Notes: generated from the sequence alone by a model not told the origin. 64,000 nucleotides of DNA from Metaphire vulgaris (GCA_018105865.1 CM030837.1:13924225-13988224); one strand, 5' to 3'; shown: positions 41,233 to 52,618, numbered from the stretch's first letter. A program made the numbers and translations.

Positions 41233-41549
41233 TTGAAGACCAACTGAACATCGATACCCAGAGGATTGCCGAATACTGTAAAATATGGCGGGAAAGACAG
41301 TTTCTAAAGGTACTGTGAAATAATCGAAATCGAAATCGCGATTATATAAAAAACCGTAATCGTAATCGAAATCGTAATCGTGAAAAATAATCGAAAATAA
41401 TCGTAATCGTAATCGGAAAAAATAATCGTAATCGACCCAGCTCTAGTGTACAGTATAGTACTTTTTCGGAAGTATCGTCTTCCATTCTGTTTACATGTCC
41501 ATACCATGTTAATCTCTTTTTTTGATTTTGTCTTTGATGATAGGCTATT

Positions 41550-41708
41550 ATTTAACCGAATGTTGCGAGTGATGAAAATAACAATAGTGAGTCGAGACAA
41601 AAAGTTAATCATAAAACTATATAGGCCTAAGCCATTAGTAAACTTTAGTAAAGCCTCATCTAGAATTATTATGTTCAGGCATAGAATCCATTCTTGAAAA
41701 AGATATAG
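41550..41708 (+). mobile_element. CR1-like LINE fragment, left part
   Basis: The sequence follows 59575-59696 closely (GATGAAAATAACAATAGTGAG, then ATTCTTGAAAAAGATATA). It is continued after the MITE at 42536-42600 (GAGCTTTTAGAAAAAGTGC). Confidence 0.8.
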
Positions 41709-42535
41709 AGGTTGTCCATTAATTACGGCAATTCTGCCCCCTTGTCAACAACTGTCAAACTTTCAGTGACCCCTATAATTATGTTAAAAACTTTTGAACT
41801 CCCCCTAAGATTAGTGATGGACCCCCCCAAGTTTAGAAATTATTATTTACAGTGATGAGACCTTTTTCAAATGTATGTTTGAAACATCTCTTCCAGTTAG
41901 CATTTCCTCCATAGTCTGTATTGCAGTTTCCCACTAACTGATCTCTGGAATGACCTGGTCTTTTGCGAATGGATTTGAAGTACCATCGATTGATACCCTT
42001 GGGTATTAGAAATGGTGCTATAGAAGTGCATAATGATAATAATTATATATTTTCCCCTTTTTGTTCATCAAGTGTCAAAATGTGCTAGTGATTACCTTAT
42101 TTTTGCTTGTTGCAATAAATAGTATTCCATTAAGTTTTCTATTTTTATTATTTGTAACTAATGAAATTTTTATGTCAACTTCTTGACCTCCCTCCTGTCA
42201 ACAACTGTCAAACTTGTTCGAACCCACCTATTTTGTTAACGTAATTAATGGATATAGAGCTTTTAGAAAAATGGTGCTATAGAAGTGCATAATGATAATA
42301 ATTATATATTTTCCCCTTTTTGTTCATCAAGTGTCAAAATGTGCTAGTGATTACCTTATTTTGCTTGTCAGGCTTTTCCCCTTGCAATAAATAGTATTCC
42401 ATTAAGTTTTCTATTTTTTATTATTTGTAACTAATGAAATTTTTTATGTCAACTTCTTGACCTCCCTCCCCTGTCAACAACTGTCAAACTTGTTCGAACC
42501 CACCTATTTTGTTAACGTAATTAATGGATAGCCCC
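41709..42535. mobile_element. TA-flanked MITE with internal tandem duplication
   Basis: Ends GAGGTTGTCCATTAATTACG and, complemented, GGGGCTATCCATTAATTACG. The undisturbed LINE supplies the empty site, so TA is duplicated, as in Tc1/mariner elements. About 265 bp of the right half (from about 42011) is repeated at 42271-42549. Confidence 0.75.
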
Positions 42536-42589
42536 TAGAGCTTTTAGAAAAAGTGCAAAGATGTGCAACAAAGATGGTCAATGGATGCC

Positions 42590-42960
42590 ATAATTGAACC
42601 CTTTAGCCATCGGGTAATTGAAAATGGAAAGTCCCTTACAGCCAGAAGAAATATTTTGAGACGTCCGTGATGACCAGTGTTTTGCATGTTTTCACATAAT
42701 ATTGGAATTTTTCAACTTGCAATTGCTCAGGTTATTGAAAGCTAAGAAGATAAGGTATACACAATTGTTTTGCAGTTTTATTCCTCTTTCTATCTGGCTA
42801 AAATTTGAAAATTTGGGATGACGGTCCACTATCTTGCTTAAAACAGCACCCCTCCGAACAAAAATTTTTTTTTCAAAAATGTGAGAAAAAAAATGTGGAC
42901 AAATGTCACATTCATGAACTTTTAAGTACCGTAATCGTAATTTTTTTGAAAGTTTTATAT
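42590..42960. repeat. Diverged relative of the TTAA-type MITE at 62823
   Basis: GCTAAGAAGATAAGGTATAC, then CAATTGTTTTGCA, then GGTCCACT and AACAGCACCC follow the order and spacing of 62946-63060. The ends are eroded (CCCTTTAGCC near 42600). Confidence 0.6.
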
Positions 42961-43835
42961 GTATATAAAGTGTGACATCACAGTGGTCTTTACCCTTCCT
43001 CTGTCACAAACTGTCACTTTCTTAGACCCTCCTCGAGTGTGACATTAATTATGGATGGCCCATAGGCTGACCAATTGCAGTTTTCACATTTAAAATAGAG
43101 ATAAATCAAAGTCCCCAAATGCTTCAAAAATGAAATCCCATATTACATTCTTTGAACTTTATGTCGAAATCCATACTCAAGAATAAATCATGTGCATTGA
43201 AAGGTACTAATTATTTTTAAAATAATTTTTTTGTAATCCTCATGTATCACAATTTTGTAAAGTGAAATGAGCACGAATTCTATTTGACTTCATCTAAATT
43301 CAGTAATTCATGCCCAACATTGTTTAGAGCAGCAATGGATGAGAAAACGCTTTACAATTCAATTGACTTTATTATTAATGCATCAATGACTATTATTAAT
43401 GCATCAATGAGGTCAGATAAAAAAATCTTCAAGTCACAAAATATTATCAAATAACTGAACAAATTGCACTAATCAGGTGCCAAACAATATCATTCAGTTC
43501 AATCACAGCTTAAATTACCGGTACTAGTTAATCGGCATGCAGTGTTTGATATTTCCAAAATGCAGTATAGGTTGGACTACTACAGACCAAAGCTCTACAT
43601 CAGTGGGGGTCATTATCAACCAGTGGGGAGGTTAACTAGCTGAGCGCCTGAGCTGGCAAATAGAACAATACCAGTGTGAATACAGTAAAATAAATTATGT
43701 AGCATATGTAAATAACCAAAAACATAGAAAATTCAGTTTCTCTCAAGAATAGAGAACAGCAGGTATACAATACACATACTCATCTACTGTCAATATGTAG
43801 CTATTAATATTGTAAATGTAATTAAGTTTGGTGGT
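42961..43835 (-). other. Repeat remnants and probable 3' UTR of the RNF38/44-like gene
   Basis: Near 43020-43065 is one end of a relative of the 41709 MITE (GACATTAATTATGGATGGCC). Further right no exon is seen until the stop at 43836. A minus-strand AATAAA at 43368-43373 could end the transcript. Confidence 0.4.
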
Positions 43836-46800
43836 TCAGGCTCCAAACGATAAATGGCTTCTGCAAACTGGACATGAATTGCTGACCTAAAATTAACAAT
43901 ATGAAGATCAAAAATTACAATAAATCCAATTCTAATGGTCAAAGAGTTCCCTAAAATGTCATGTAATCAAAAAAATTTCTGTAACTAAGCATGCAGGAAT
44001 AAAACATTAAGGAGAGGACATTTTCTACTTTCATTGATTTTATAAGTCTTATGCTACATCAAAATGACCATAATACAAAGATCATATGACGTATGTGGTG
44101 GTGCTGGTTGCGGATTTTTATAGCGGCAGTTCTAGCTAATACACAAAGGCAACAATCAGTGATACTTCAAATCTGTCTACAAAAGAGTAATTCCAGAGAT
44201 CACTCAGAATGGAAAGAGCAAGCAAAATAATAAAAAGAATAAATAGTAATACCACTCTGAAAACTGAAGCCAATGTAATTTAATCACTAAGAGCAAGTAC
44301 GGTAAGTAACTCTCACCTTTAGCCATTTGTCGATGCAAATATCATGAAAGTCATGTCCGCAAGGAAGCAGTCGTAGTTGCTGTCCTGTTTCATATGATCC
44401 TATGCATATAACACATGTGTCTTGGGTGGAGAATGACATTTGGTCTGTTAAGTTGAACTGGTAAACTGGAATCCGCTGTATGTCATCATCCGCAAGACCA
44501 ACTTTTGCATCTCCCAACTGTTCAGCAAATTCTGACAAAGCCTATGATAGAATATCGTCAACAAGATGGCTATAATATCACTCAAACCTCAAGTTTAATT
44601 TTTTTAATTTAAAGAATCTGTACCAATTAAGTTTAAAATAATCTGCTGAAATATAGTTTTTCTTACAAATAAAATGCAAAAGACTTATCAATAGCATTAT
44701 AGAAGCTGTGAGCAGTGGTGTACTGGGCTGCAAAATGAGGCCTTGGGAATTGATAACCACAGGGCCCCATTAGACACCGTCACCGCATTCCTGGTCAACC
44801 TGATTGATTATTAAGCTGTGCTCCAGTTTTGATACATTTCATTAGACAAGCTATTATGACAAATTACTAAAATAGTATGCTGTTTGCGTATGCCCATAAA
44901 GTTTATTTATCGGTACTATCCAGGGGCCCTGGAAATTTACCATGCCACTTAATGGTCAGTATGACCAAGGCTGTGGATAATTAAGCAATGAACAAATGGA
45001 ACGATTATTGACAATGTAAATTGCAGAAAAGCTTTGTAATCCTCAATCACTTCGGAATCCATTGGAGTTTAAAACAGCTGAAAACCGGTCATTGATAGAA
45101 AATATAAGACAATGAAGCACTAACTTCATAGCTGTCCTCAGGATTATCCACATCAAAATATTCCGGAACATCTGATGGCAGAGTTGGCTGATCAAGCATG
45201 GCACTAAAACAGTCATATTTTCTATATTAAAAATTTTATTAAGAACATAAATCTTGACTAAAAGTAATGACTTGTCAACAACCCAAGCAGATGATAAAAA
45301 ATCCAGTTAGTAATATTGTAAAAATTAGAACAAACTATCATAAGGTCTCTGAAGATAAATTTCCTTTCCCTTGCAATTACAATATAAATTAAAACTCCTA
45401 AAATCTTAAAGAACAAGGCCAACTTTAACTCTCTGTGTAAATTACTACTTACAGAAAGTGCAAAAGGAATCCGGGATAAGGAGGTGGTGGCGGCGGAATT
45501 AGCTGCCATGGACAGTCAAGATTTGATGCAGATCTATGAAAATGAGAATCTCTCTGCAATAAAAACGCATACATCTAAAGTTCTAAACTCAAAGCAATCA
45601 AATAACATCCTACATCATCTCTTATTTGATGTTTGACAATTTCAGAAATTGTAACTAAGCAGCTATGTTAACTAAATATTCACTAATTAATTATTCTACT
45701 CTTAAGATGAAGAACCAGCAAAGATTTAAAAGTAGTATGTGTGCATAGGCTCCCCTGCTCTGTTTATCAAGTGCCTTAAGATGCATATGTTTAATATCTC
45801 TTATAGCGTTCATTGTTAAGCGCTTTTGACTTTAGTCTTCACTATGCTATAAATTGTCTATAAATTGTCTATAAATTGTCTTAATAATAATCAGGGTGCG
45901 ATTTGTGACCTGGAGCAGTGGGGGGAGGGGGGAATATGATGAGCTTGGGGGATGTAGTTGTTGGAAAATGTAGCAGTGGTGGGGGTGTAGTGGTGGGGTA
46001 TGTAGCAGTAGGGGGGATGCAGTTGGGCAGTGGGGGAAGATTCCCACCTTCCCCCTACAAATCGCGCCCTGATAATAATAATACTAATAATAGGCATAAA
46101 CTTACCGGTACATAAGATCTCTAGACCAGTGTTTCACAAACTTTGGGTCATGACCCAAAAGTGGGTCGCAGGGCTCAGTCTAGTGGGTCCCAGGATAGTG
46201 TGAAAATTAGATTCAAAAGTGTCATTTTCTAACCAATGCCACAATGTCACAAGCCTTGAAAGTTGCAAGCAGGCTTAGGTTTTAGGAAATTTATCTGCCT
46301 GCAATCCTTCACACAGCTTCTATAAAAATGATTAGTGTTTTATCCAATTGTATTTGACAATAAGTTTGCAAGGTCACGGCATGTTACAAAGCTGAAGTAG
46401 GTTGCACAGTTCCAAAAAGCTTGGGATTCTCTCGCCTTTAGTACTTTTTAAAATTAATCTCATTTCGCAATAACGCAAGGAAAGCGTATCCCTACCATTT
46501 TGCTCTGAAACTCCACTAACAATAGAGAATCTCCATATTGATTAATTATATATTGAGATATTGACTAACCTAGCGTTTAAGCGAATTTGCCATACTCATA
46601 GTATTTTTAAGACGCGTAATAAAGGTATTTTCCTGATAAAATTTTTAAACAGATAATTTTCAAGAAATCTCAATATCTATTTCTCTCGTTTTGTCTTATT
46701 TGGCAAATATGAATAATTTTGCATAATATATTCTCCATATTTACATTCGAATTGAATCAGAGCTTTTGTTTTGCCATTGATTCAAAACTCAGAAGATTCT

Positions 46801-49186
46801 TTTCAACCAACGTTCGCCAGATGGCGTAATGCATTTTTTAAAATATTGCATGTTATGATTTGGGTAGCCTCACGTTACAAAACCGATGAAATTGGCCGCG
46901 GTTCCAAAATATCTGGGAAACCCTGCTCTAGACTGGAGCCCCTTTCCTCCACTTTTGAGAGGCTACCATAGGGAAGAGGGGGAAAGTATGGGGTTGAGCC
47001 TCTCACTTTCATCTAAGTTTATGCCAGTGCATGCGTGTGTGTGCGCGGGTTTGTGTGTGTGTGTGTGTGCGCGTGTGTGTGTGATGATTCTTTCATTTTT
47101 ATGCTCAGATCAAAGAAGAATGTATATTTATTTGTCTATGCCTTGGGCATTACCGGCAGTTGCAGTGGTGCTTTTGGAAACATAGAAAGAAAATGTCTGA
47201 TTTTAGTTCTCGCCCAAATCCAAATTAGAAAGTAAAAACATTAAAAAGCTGTAGATCCAGTTATATGTGAAGATGATGAGTTCTCTGTTCTATGGCAAGT
47301 CGAATTGGCTTTGTTAGAGAAAACCCATATCAAAGTAAGCCAGGTTGGTCTTAATAGATTAAAACACAATGAATTTGCCATACTCAGGATTACCTCGGAA
47401 TCATTTGTTGAATTGACTGAAGCAAATGAATGCCGAGAAAACATTTGAGAATTCTGGCCATGAATCTGCTGGCAGAAACTGTGAGAACAAAAATATAAAG
47501 AGTAAAAACTGAAATTCATGATGCATTAAAATGTTCCGTTATCTGCTTAGAATTCTGAGTCATTCCTTACCACTATTACTGCCAATTATGCCTAAGTATT
47601 CTATAAAAAGCATCAATTGGAACATTTTAAAATAAACATATAAATTAAACGAATTTTATATAATCAAAGTCAATGTTTGTATCGATTTTGGAATATCATC
47701 AAATTTGGGGGTCAATTTGGCGGCCCCCATCTCGGCGCCCGGACGCTTGCCCCCCGCTGCACCCCCAGGGACCAGGGTTATTTCTAGGATTATCAATTGG
47801 GGGGGGGGAGTGTCGGTATATTTTGGGGTCCCTGCCGAAAAAAGTCTGACAAGCAAAAACGGTCATCCCAGGCTTAGATTGGGGGGGGGTCGGTCTCAGA
47901 TTGGGGAGGTGTACAGTTAGGGGGTGTAAAAATATACCTGTTTTTAGCACCGTCGTCTATTTCTTGATTTTGACTGCTATTGTTGTTCATTTATACAGAC
48001 TTACTCACCGTCTTCCCTGCACTCCTGGCGAAGCTATCGTATGCATCGTGACTTCGCGGACAACTGTACCGAATGACCTCAGCATCTGGCGCGGGTTCAG
48101 AGCCGCTCCCAGTTCTAACGATAGCCGTCTCAAGTGCACGCCCCTATCGACGTCATCGCCCGTCAACGGCGGCGGTGGATTCGTTGCGTGCGGCGGGCGG
48201 CGCTGTCGGAAGCTGTGCACAGCGGACAGCAGCCGCAAAGAGCGGTCTATTTCGGTGAGCAGCGGGATTCGACTGTGCTGGTATCCGTTGAGAAACCCCG
48301 TCAACATGTCGTAGACCGCCTGCTGCAGAGTGCGCCCCGTTTCCAACGCCAGGAAGTGGATTCTGTTGAGGATGCGCCGCGATCCGGGATGGAGCAGCGT
48401 GTTGACGTAGATCCACAGAAACGTCTCCGTGTAGAAGTTTTTCATCAGACGTTGGAAAAGATGGCAGACGTCGTTCGTCGCTGGATTTGACGGCGAAATG
48501 TCGTCGTTGCGCGACAAAGAAGACGCCGAAAAGAGCGCATCTGCAGATTCGGCGCCGTCTTCCGAAGAAACGTTCGCTTCTAAGAAACGCGATCGCGAAT
48601 CGGCTTCGCGAACGTCCCGCTGCTGCCGATCACCGTTTCCGGAAATGTCATCTGTCGTCTTCGCCGCCGAATTGCTACGAGACAGCGGCCAAGGACTGCG
48701 AATCGCTGAGTCATTCTCGTGCCTGTCTGGGTCTACGACGACTGGCACAGGCACCACAGGCCTAGACCTACGAGGATGACGATCGCTGTCGGTTGGCCTG
48801 CTTGGCGAACGAGATTGATCGCTAAGCGTCGTTGCGTGTCGTCCGTTGCTTGCACAGACTCTTCCTCCACCAGCGTCCGTTGCCCTTCTAGGATCACTCT
48901 GGACTGCAGCTCGTCGGTACCTAGAAGTGTTTTCCAGCTCTTGTCCATCCCCTCCTCCTCGCAATGTTGCGTCGACGACGCGCCGGTTGGCGCTGCTTTG
49001 GCGACCCACGACGAAAGTTCCGTTGTTGTTGTTACGCAGCAGCGGGACGTACATCTCGTTGGCGTCGATCGGATAACTGAGCAGCAACGGTCTCCAGTCG
49101 GCGTCCGACCGACTGCTTGTCACGGACGTCATCAGCGTCGAAACGGTTTCGTAAGCCAACTGCCAACGACTCAGCTCAGTCTCCAT
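43836..49186 (-). CDS. RNF38/RNF44-like RING-H2 ubiquitin ligase, six exons
   Basis: Minus-strand exons: 49186-48009, 47478-47394, 45553-45453, 45203-45125, 44541-44317, 43886-43836; 1719 nt, 572 residues plus stop, frame kept. The C-terminal part is clearly RNF38/RNF44: IPPPPPPYPGF, then SYEALSEFAEQLGDAK (vertebrate NYEALLNLAEQLG), then the RING TCVICIGSYETGQQLRLLPC, CGHDFHDICIDKWLK and VSNSCPVCRSHLSFGA. All eight zinc ligands are present. The final exon is only 17 codons. Exon 1 (393 codons) is GC-rich, has an Arg/Ser/Asp-rich middle (about residues 100-230) and a helical, Leu-rich end (about 240-340), and is not like vertebrate RNF38. It is joined because its donor ACG|GTGAGT is strong, phase 2 fits the 47478 acceptor, and the strand agrees. 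It could instead be a separate single-exon gene ending at TGA 48005. Start ATG at 49186 is the first in frame. E3 ligase function is a family inference. Confidence 0.82.
45892..46071. mobile_element. hAT-type MITE (CAGGGTGCGATT family)
   Basis: Ends CAGGGTGCGATTTGT and ACAAATCGCGCCCTG; ATAATAAT at 45884-45891 and 46072-46079 is perfect. Second copy of the family at 34554-34728. Intronic. Confidence 0.92.
46127..46925. mobile_element. Charlie-like hAT element (CAGTGTTTCACAAACT)
   Basis: Starts CAGTGTTTCACAAACTTTGG and ends ATCTGGGAAACCCTG; CTCTAGAC at 46119-46126 and 46926-46933 is perfect. Non-coding. The same interior appears inside 37325-38529, and a start of the same type (CAGGGTTTCCCAAATATTTT) is at 51415. 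It lies in an intron of the RNF38/44-like gene. Confidence 0.92.
47774..47940. mobile_element. hAT-type element (CAGGGTTATTTCTAGG family)
   Basis: From CAGGGTTATTTCTAGGATTA to GTGTAAAAATATACCTG; same family as 40603 and 54590. No target duplication seen; it may have inserted next to another element (CGGCCCCCATCTCGGCGCCC at left). Confidence 0.75.
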
Positions 49187-49582
49187 AGCTGTTCGATGAT
49201 TAAGATTCTTTAATCGACGAGTCTCTCCAAGAAACAGACGACTGGTCTGCAACTATATATCCGACTGTTTGCCTTATAGCCTATGGGTCCTGTGCCTAAT
49301 TTAATCAAACACTAGAACGATCAAATTAACTTCGAATTTTAAAAGTTCTGTTCTGTTCCTCATAAGCTATATCTTCTCTAGAAACTATCTAACGAACGCA
49401 CTGCTAACGATGAATTTTAACGTTTAATTAAACTCGCCCAGTTATCAGGCAGGACGAAATCATAACATTTTATGCAATTATCCATCACGTGCTGCAGAAT
49501 GAGTCGTTCAAAAGCTTCCACTCGTTGCCTGTCGCCGACGCTCTATGCCGCGTGCGATTTATTCTGATCTCCTACAGCCCCG

Positions 49583-49590
49583 CTATATAC
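49583..49590 (-). promoter_or_regulatory. Candidate TATA box of the RNF38/44-like gene
   Basis: On the minus strand GTATATAGCGGGG lies about 400 bp upstream of the first in-frame ATG, in a locally CpG-rich stretch (49500-49700). A start about 30 bp downstream, near 49555, would give a 5' UTR of about 370 nt. Confidence 0.4.
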
Positions 49591-49906
49591 TCGGCCGATC
49601 AGTCGGCGCTGCAGTGATTATAATATTAACGTTGCGCCGCCGATGAGTGTGTTCGCCGGCGATCTGGCCCCGCCGTGACTAAGCTGAGGCTTCTGTTATT
49701 GTGGGTGCGGGGGGAGTTCTGACTAACGTCGGTCGATGACTTACTTTATTTCGTTCCGTATAAAGACGACTGAGTCATACGTCATCGCAGTTTTCTTGGC
49801 CGTCGTCCAATGGCGCGCGATGAGTCTTTCTCTCTCTCCTCCGCATCAGTTCCTGATTTCCTCGTATACGGTCGTCGTTTGCATGACCGCCGACGTAGCC
49901 GATTGT

Positions 49907-50182
49907 CAGAGGCGGACCGAGGGGGCAGGGGGCATATGTCCCTGGGCGCCGAGGTCAGGGGCGCCAAAATCGGGTATTTGGGTAAGTGAAACGCACAATA
50001 AAGAAGAAGAAACACGTGTGATGACCTTTTTTTCTTGTCAGCACTAAATGAAGAGGAGCGCCGTAAGAGCTGAGGGGCGCCGCGAAAACGATCTGACGAC
50101 TTTTTCTGCTCGTCAGCAATGTTAGGGGCGCCAACGGTGCACTTTGTTCCCGGGCGCCGCATACCCTCGCGGTCCGCCTCTG
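49907..50182. mobile_element. hAT-type MITE (CAGAGGCGGACCGAGGG)
   Basis: Ends CAGAGGCGGACCGAGGGGG and CCCTCGCGGTCCGCCTCTG; CCGATTGT at 49899-49906 and 50183-50190 is perfect. It holds two T-run motifs (GATGACCTTTTTTTCTTGTC and GACGACTTTTTCTGCTCGTC). Long open frames here are not genes. Confidence 0.95.
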
Positions 50183-50457
50183 CCGATTGTTGCTTGCTAT
50201 ACTGTAACTATAGAATGCCTTTCCAGAAAAAGGCGTTTCCATGCGATCCGCAAAGCACCGACGACCAGGCCATTTCCCAAGAATTTGCTTTCGGGGGTGT
50301 CCCATAATTGCAGGGGGTGTCAGTGTGTCCAGTGTTTCACCTAGACTCCTTAAACCCGGGAGAATAGAAATGGGTGCGGGAGGTGACGGGGGTTCGCTTC
50401 TTGGCCCCGGAAAAAGAAAACTACTAGTAAAAATATGATTTCCGTTGTCTTCTTCTT

Positions 50458-50880
50458 CAGAGGCGTCATTTGGGGCAAAAAGTTTCAATGGCCCCAAGGA
50501 AATGAAAATATTAATTTATAATGTAATAATGTGGAACAAAAAACAAAAACAGGGCCGTGGCCCCCCCCCCAAGGAAATGAAAAGATTAATTAAATTTATT
50601 AAAGTGTATGTATTAATGAATTATTAATGTGCAATAAAGGGCTGACAACCAAAAAAAAAAAAAAAAAAAAAAAAAGGTCGTCAACTATTTTTAATAATGG
50701 CAAATGTAAAAAAAACTGACGAGCAAAAAAAAAAAAAAAAAAAAAAGGTCGTCAACTTTTTTTTGAAACTAAACTCAAACTTAGTCAAAAAATTTCCAAC
50801 AACAATTCAAAAAATTTTAAACGAAAATTTAAAAAAATTTCTCGCCCCCCCCCCAAGAAAAGTGTGAAATGACGCCACTG
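50458..50880. mobile_element. hAT-type MITE (CAGAGGCGTCATTTGGGG)
   Basis: Ends CAGAGGCGTCATTTGGGGC and GTGAAATGACGCCACTG, with similar flanks TTCTTCTT and CTTCTCTT. Inside are two minus-oriented T-run motifs with long A tracts (about 50637-50685 and 50718-50760). Confidence 0.82.
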
Positions 50881-51030
50881 CTTCTCTTCCGTTTTCATAC
50901 GGTCCATTCTAAGTTATAGTAGCTCAAGTTTCAATGTTCAGGTGAATTTCCCCCCTTAGAATCCTAAATGAATAATTTTAACATCAGTCTGTTTGGTGAT
51001 AGCCAACACCACCCCTGGGAAGAGGAGTAA

Positions 51031-51237
51031 CAGGGCCATATTAAGGGGGGCTGAGGGGGCTGTAGCCCCCGGCCCATCATGAAAATAGGCCCACCGATTT
51101 TCGAGATAACCTTTTTTTGCTTGTCAGCATGTCAGCACGATTTGGAAGGGAGCTAACCTTTTTTTTGCTTGTCAGAGATTTTCAGTATAGGCGCCGGCTT
51201 TTTTTCTCAGTCCCACTCGGACCTTAATCCGGCCCTG
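51031..51237. mobile_element. hAT-type MITE (CAGGGCCATATTAAGG)
   Basis: Ends CAGGGCCATATTAAGGGGGG and CCTTAATCCGGCCCTG; two T-run motifs inside (GATAACCTTTTTTTGCTTGT). An opposite-facing copy is at 53871-54101. Flanking duplication is imperfect. Confidence 0.82.
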
Positions 51238-51412
51238 GGGAGTAGGTGCAGGGTGTGTGTGTCACAAACCTGGAGGTTACACCCCCTCGGTGCCGGGGTT
51301 TCGGAAATCCACTGCCGACGACAAGAAATTATGGAACGCAGTCTTTCATCGAAGTGCACCACAGACACTGAAAGTCCCAAACAATTTTAACGGAAGGGAG
51401 GCGGCGCTAAAG

Positions 51413-51800
51413 CCAGGGTTTCCCAAATATTTTGGAACTAAGATTGTGAATTTCGGAGGGGTGCAGGCCCTCCGAGAGAAATTCCGGGCCCCTGTGCAGA
51501 CTGGCCGACGGGCCCTTGAGAAGTCATAATTTTTTCTTGACGACCTTTTTTTTGCTCGTCAGCCGTTTTTTTTATAAATGTTGACGACCTTTTTTTTGCT
51601 CGTCGTCTGCCGTTTATTTAGCACTGTGTCCCGGGCCCCCTTGTGCCCGCCGGGCCCCTCTGCTGAACTGACATTTTTAACCATTCTTTAGTGTTGTTAT
51701 TCATTTTATTGTTAATTATACATATTCATCATCGGCCCGGGCCCCCTCCATACCGCCGGGCCCCTGTGCAGTTGCCCCCCTGCCCCCCTCTCGGAGGGCC
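51413..51800. repeat. Clustered T-run motifs in a hAT-like remnant
   Basis: Starts CAGGGTTTCCCAAATATTTT; carries GACGACCTTTTTTTTGCTCG at 51541 and again near 51584, and three copies of a GGGCCC-rich block. The right end is not resolved. Confidence 0.55.
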
Positions 51801-52090
51801 TGGAGGGGTGTCCATGGGTTTGAAAATCAGGTAGGCCTAGTAGCGATCGTACGAATGGTATAAGAATTTGAGGCAAAATGTCCTCCGAGAATGGAGTTAA
51901 CTTTGACTCCAACTCTCATGAAAGTAGTAGGGGTGTAAAATTATACATGCCTCGTGGCTTCGCTAACGCTTACAATAAAATGATCATCGGTGTAGCCACA
52001 ATAGAAGCTATTATGGAGCACCACACAACGGCGCAGGTAGGGGACAAGGGGTACATAATATGTACCTCTGTTCCCGGGCGCTGAGGTGGG

Positions 52091-52283
52091 CAGGGACGTA
52101 GCGACGGGGGGGGGGTATATCGGTATATATAGCCTACCTCCAAAATCCATCCACCTTAAAGTTTTTTATGTTATTTATATGTGATTATTTGTGGTTTATA
52201 TGGTTTATGTGGTTTATAGTTAAGATTTATACCCACCCAAAATATTTACACCCTCCAAAATCAAATTCCTGGCTACGCCCTTG
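52091..52283. mobile_element. hAT-type MITE (CAGGGACGTAGCGACGG)
   Basis: Ends CAGGGACGTAGCGACGGGG and CTGGCTACGCCCTTG; GAGGTGGG at 52083-52090 and 52284-52291 is perfect. Close relative of 30478-30650. It split an older GGGCGCTGAGGTGGGGCGCC element of the 49907 type. Confidence 0.92.
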
Positions 52284-52618
52284 GAGGTGGGGCGCCAAAC
52301 TCGGGTTTACGGTAGGAAAAAGGCAAAAAGAAGCCTAAACATAGTCGTGACGACCACCTTTTTGCTTGTTGTGAGAGTTAAGGGGGCCGCCATCAGCATG
52401 GTTTGTCCCCGGGCGTCGGACACGCGCGGTAGGCCTATAGTATGAATCTTGCCGTAATAAGGACTGTGATAACCGATTTTGTGTGTCAGGTTTTCGTAAA
52501 CTTAAGGGGAGGGGCGCCGACAGTATGTTTTGTCCCCGCCAGAAGCCCTAGCTGCGCCCCTGTCACCACATACATCTCATTTATCCCGGCTATAGAAGTA
52601 TCGTGAGCGTCCTGCGCA

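Larger units (their letters stand above)
40100..41310 (+). pseudogene. Jockey-like LINE reverse-transcriptase fragment
   Basis: After removing two inserted elements, the plus-strand pieces give KAAFDTVWWVGLMYKLSLN (motif A), CSVLAPMLFNF (motif B region), NADDSLATQARSFKEIEDQ (motif C) and DTQRIAEYCKIWR. This order and spacing is that of jockey-type reverse transcriptases. Stops and a frameshift are present. Confidence 0.8.
39870..41445. mobile_element. hAT-type element filled with ATCGAAATCG-like repeats
   Basis: Ends TAGAGGTGGGTCGATTA and TAATCGACCCAGCTCTA; GTGTACAG at 39862-39869 and 41446-41453 is a perfect 8-bp duplication. Both ends carry runs of ATCGAAATCG and ATCGTAATCG. Its centre is a LINE reverse-transcriptase fragment rather than a transposase. 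Confidence 0.9.
39575..41530 (-). mobile_element. RTE-type LINE 3' end interrupted by nested elements
   Basis: On the minus strand, 41520-41454 encodes RLTWYGHVNRMEDDTSEK, the C-terminal block of an RTE reverse transcriptase. The sequence resumes left of the inserted hAT element at 39861 and runs to a 3' tail of about 24 ATG units (39578-39649). The hAT element at 39870-41445 splits it. Confidence 0.7.

Noticed and set aside
32518..44541. The RING end at 32.5 kb as an alternative last exon of the RNF38/44-like gene
   Set aside because: Its phase does not fit the 44317 donor, and it has its own upstream exons at 34.1, 34.8, 35.4 and 36.2 kb that join in frame to an RNF24/122-like protein.
47394..47468. 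Exon 2 of the RNF38/44-like gene starting at the second acceptor (CCAG|CAG)
   Set aside because: That start would be phase 0, which does not fit the phase-2 donor at 48009; the upstream acceptor CACAG|TTT at 47478 keeps the frame.
49955..50497. A 180-codon minus-strand open frame
   Set aside because: It spans two MITEs and the unique DNA between them; the codons are those of inverted repeats, not a protein.
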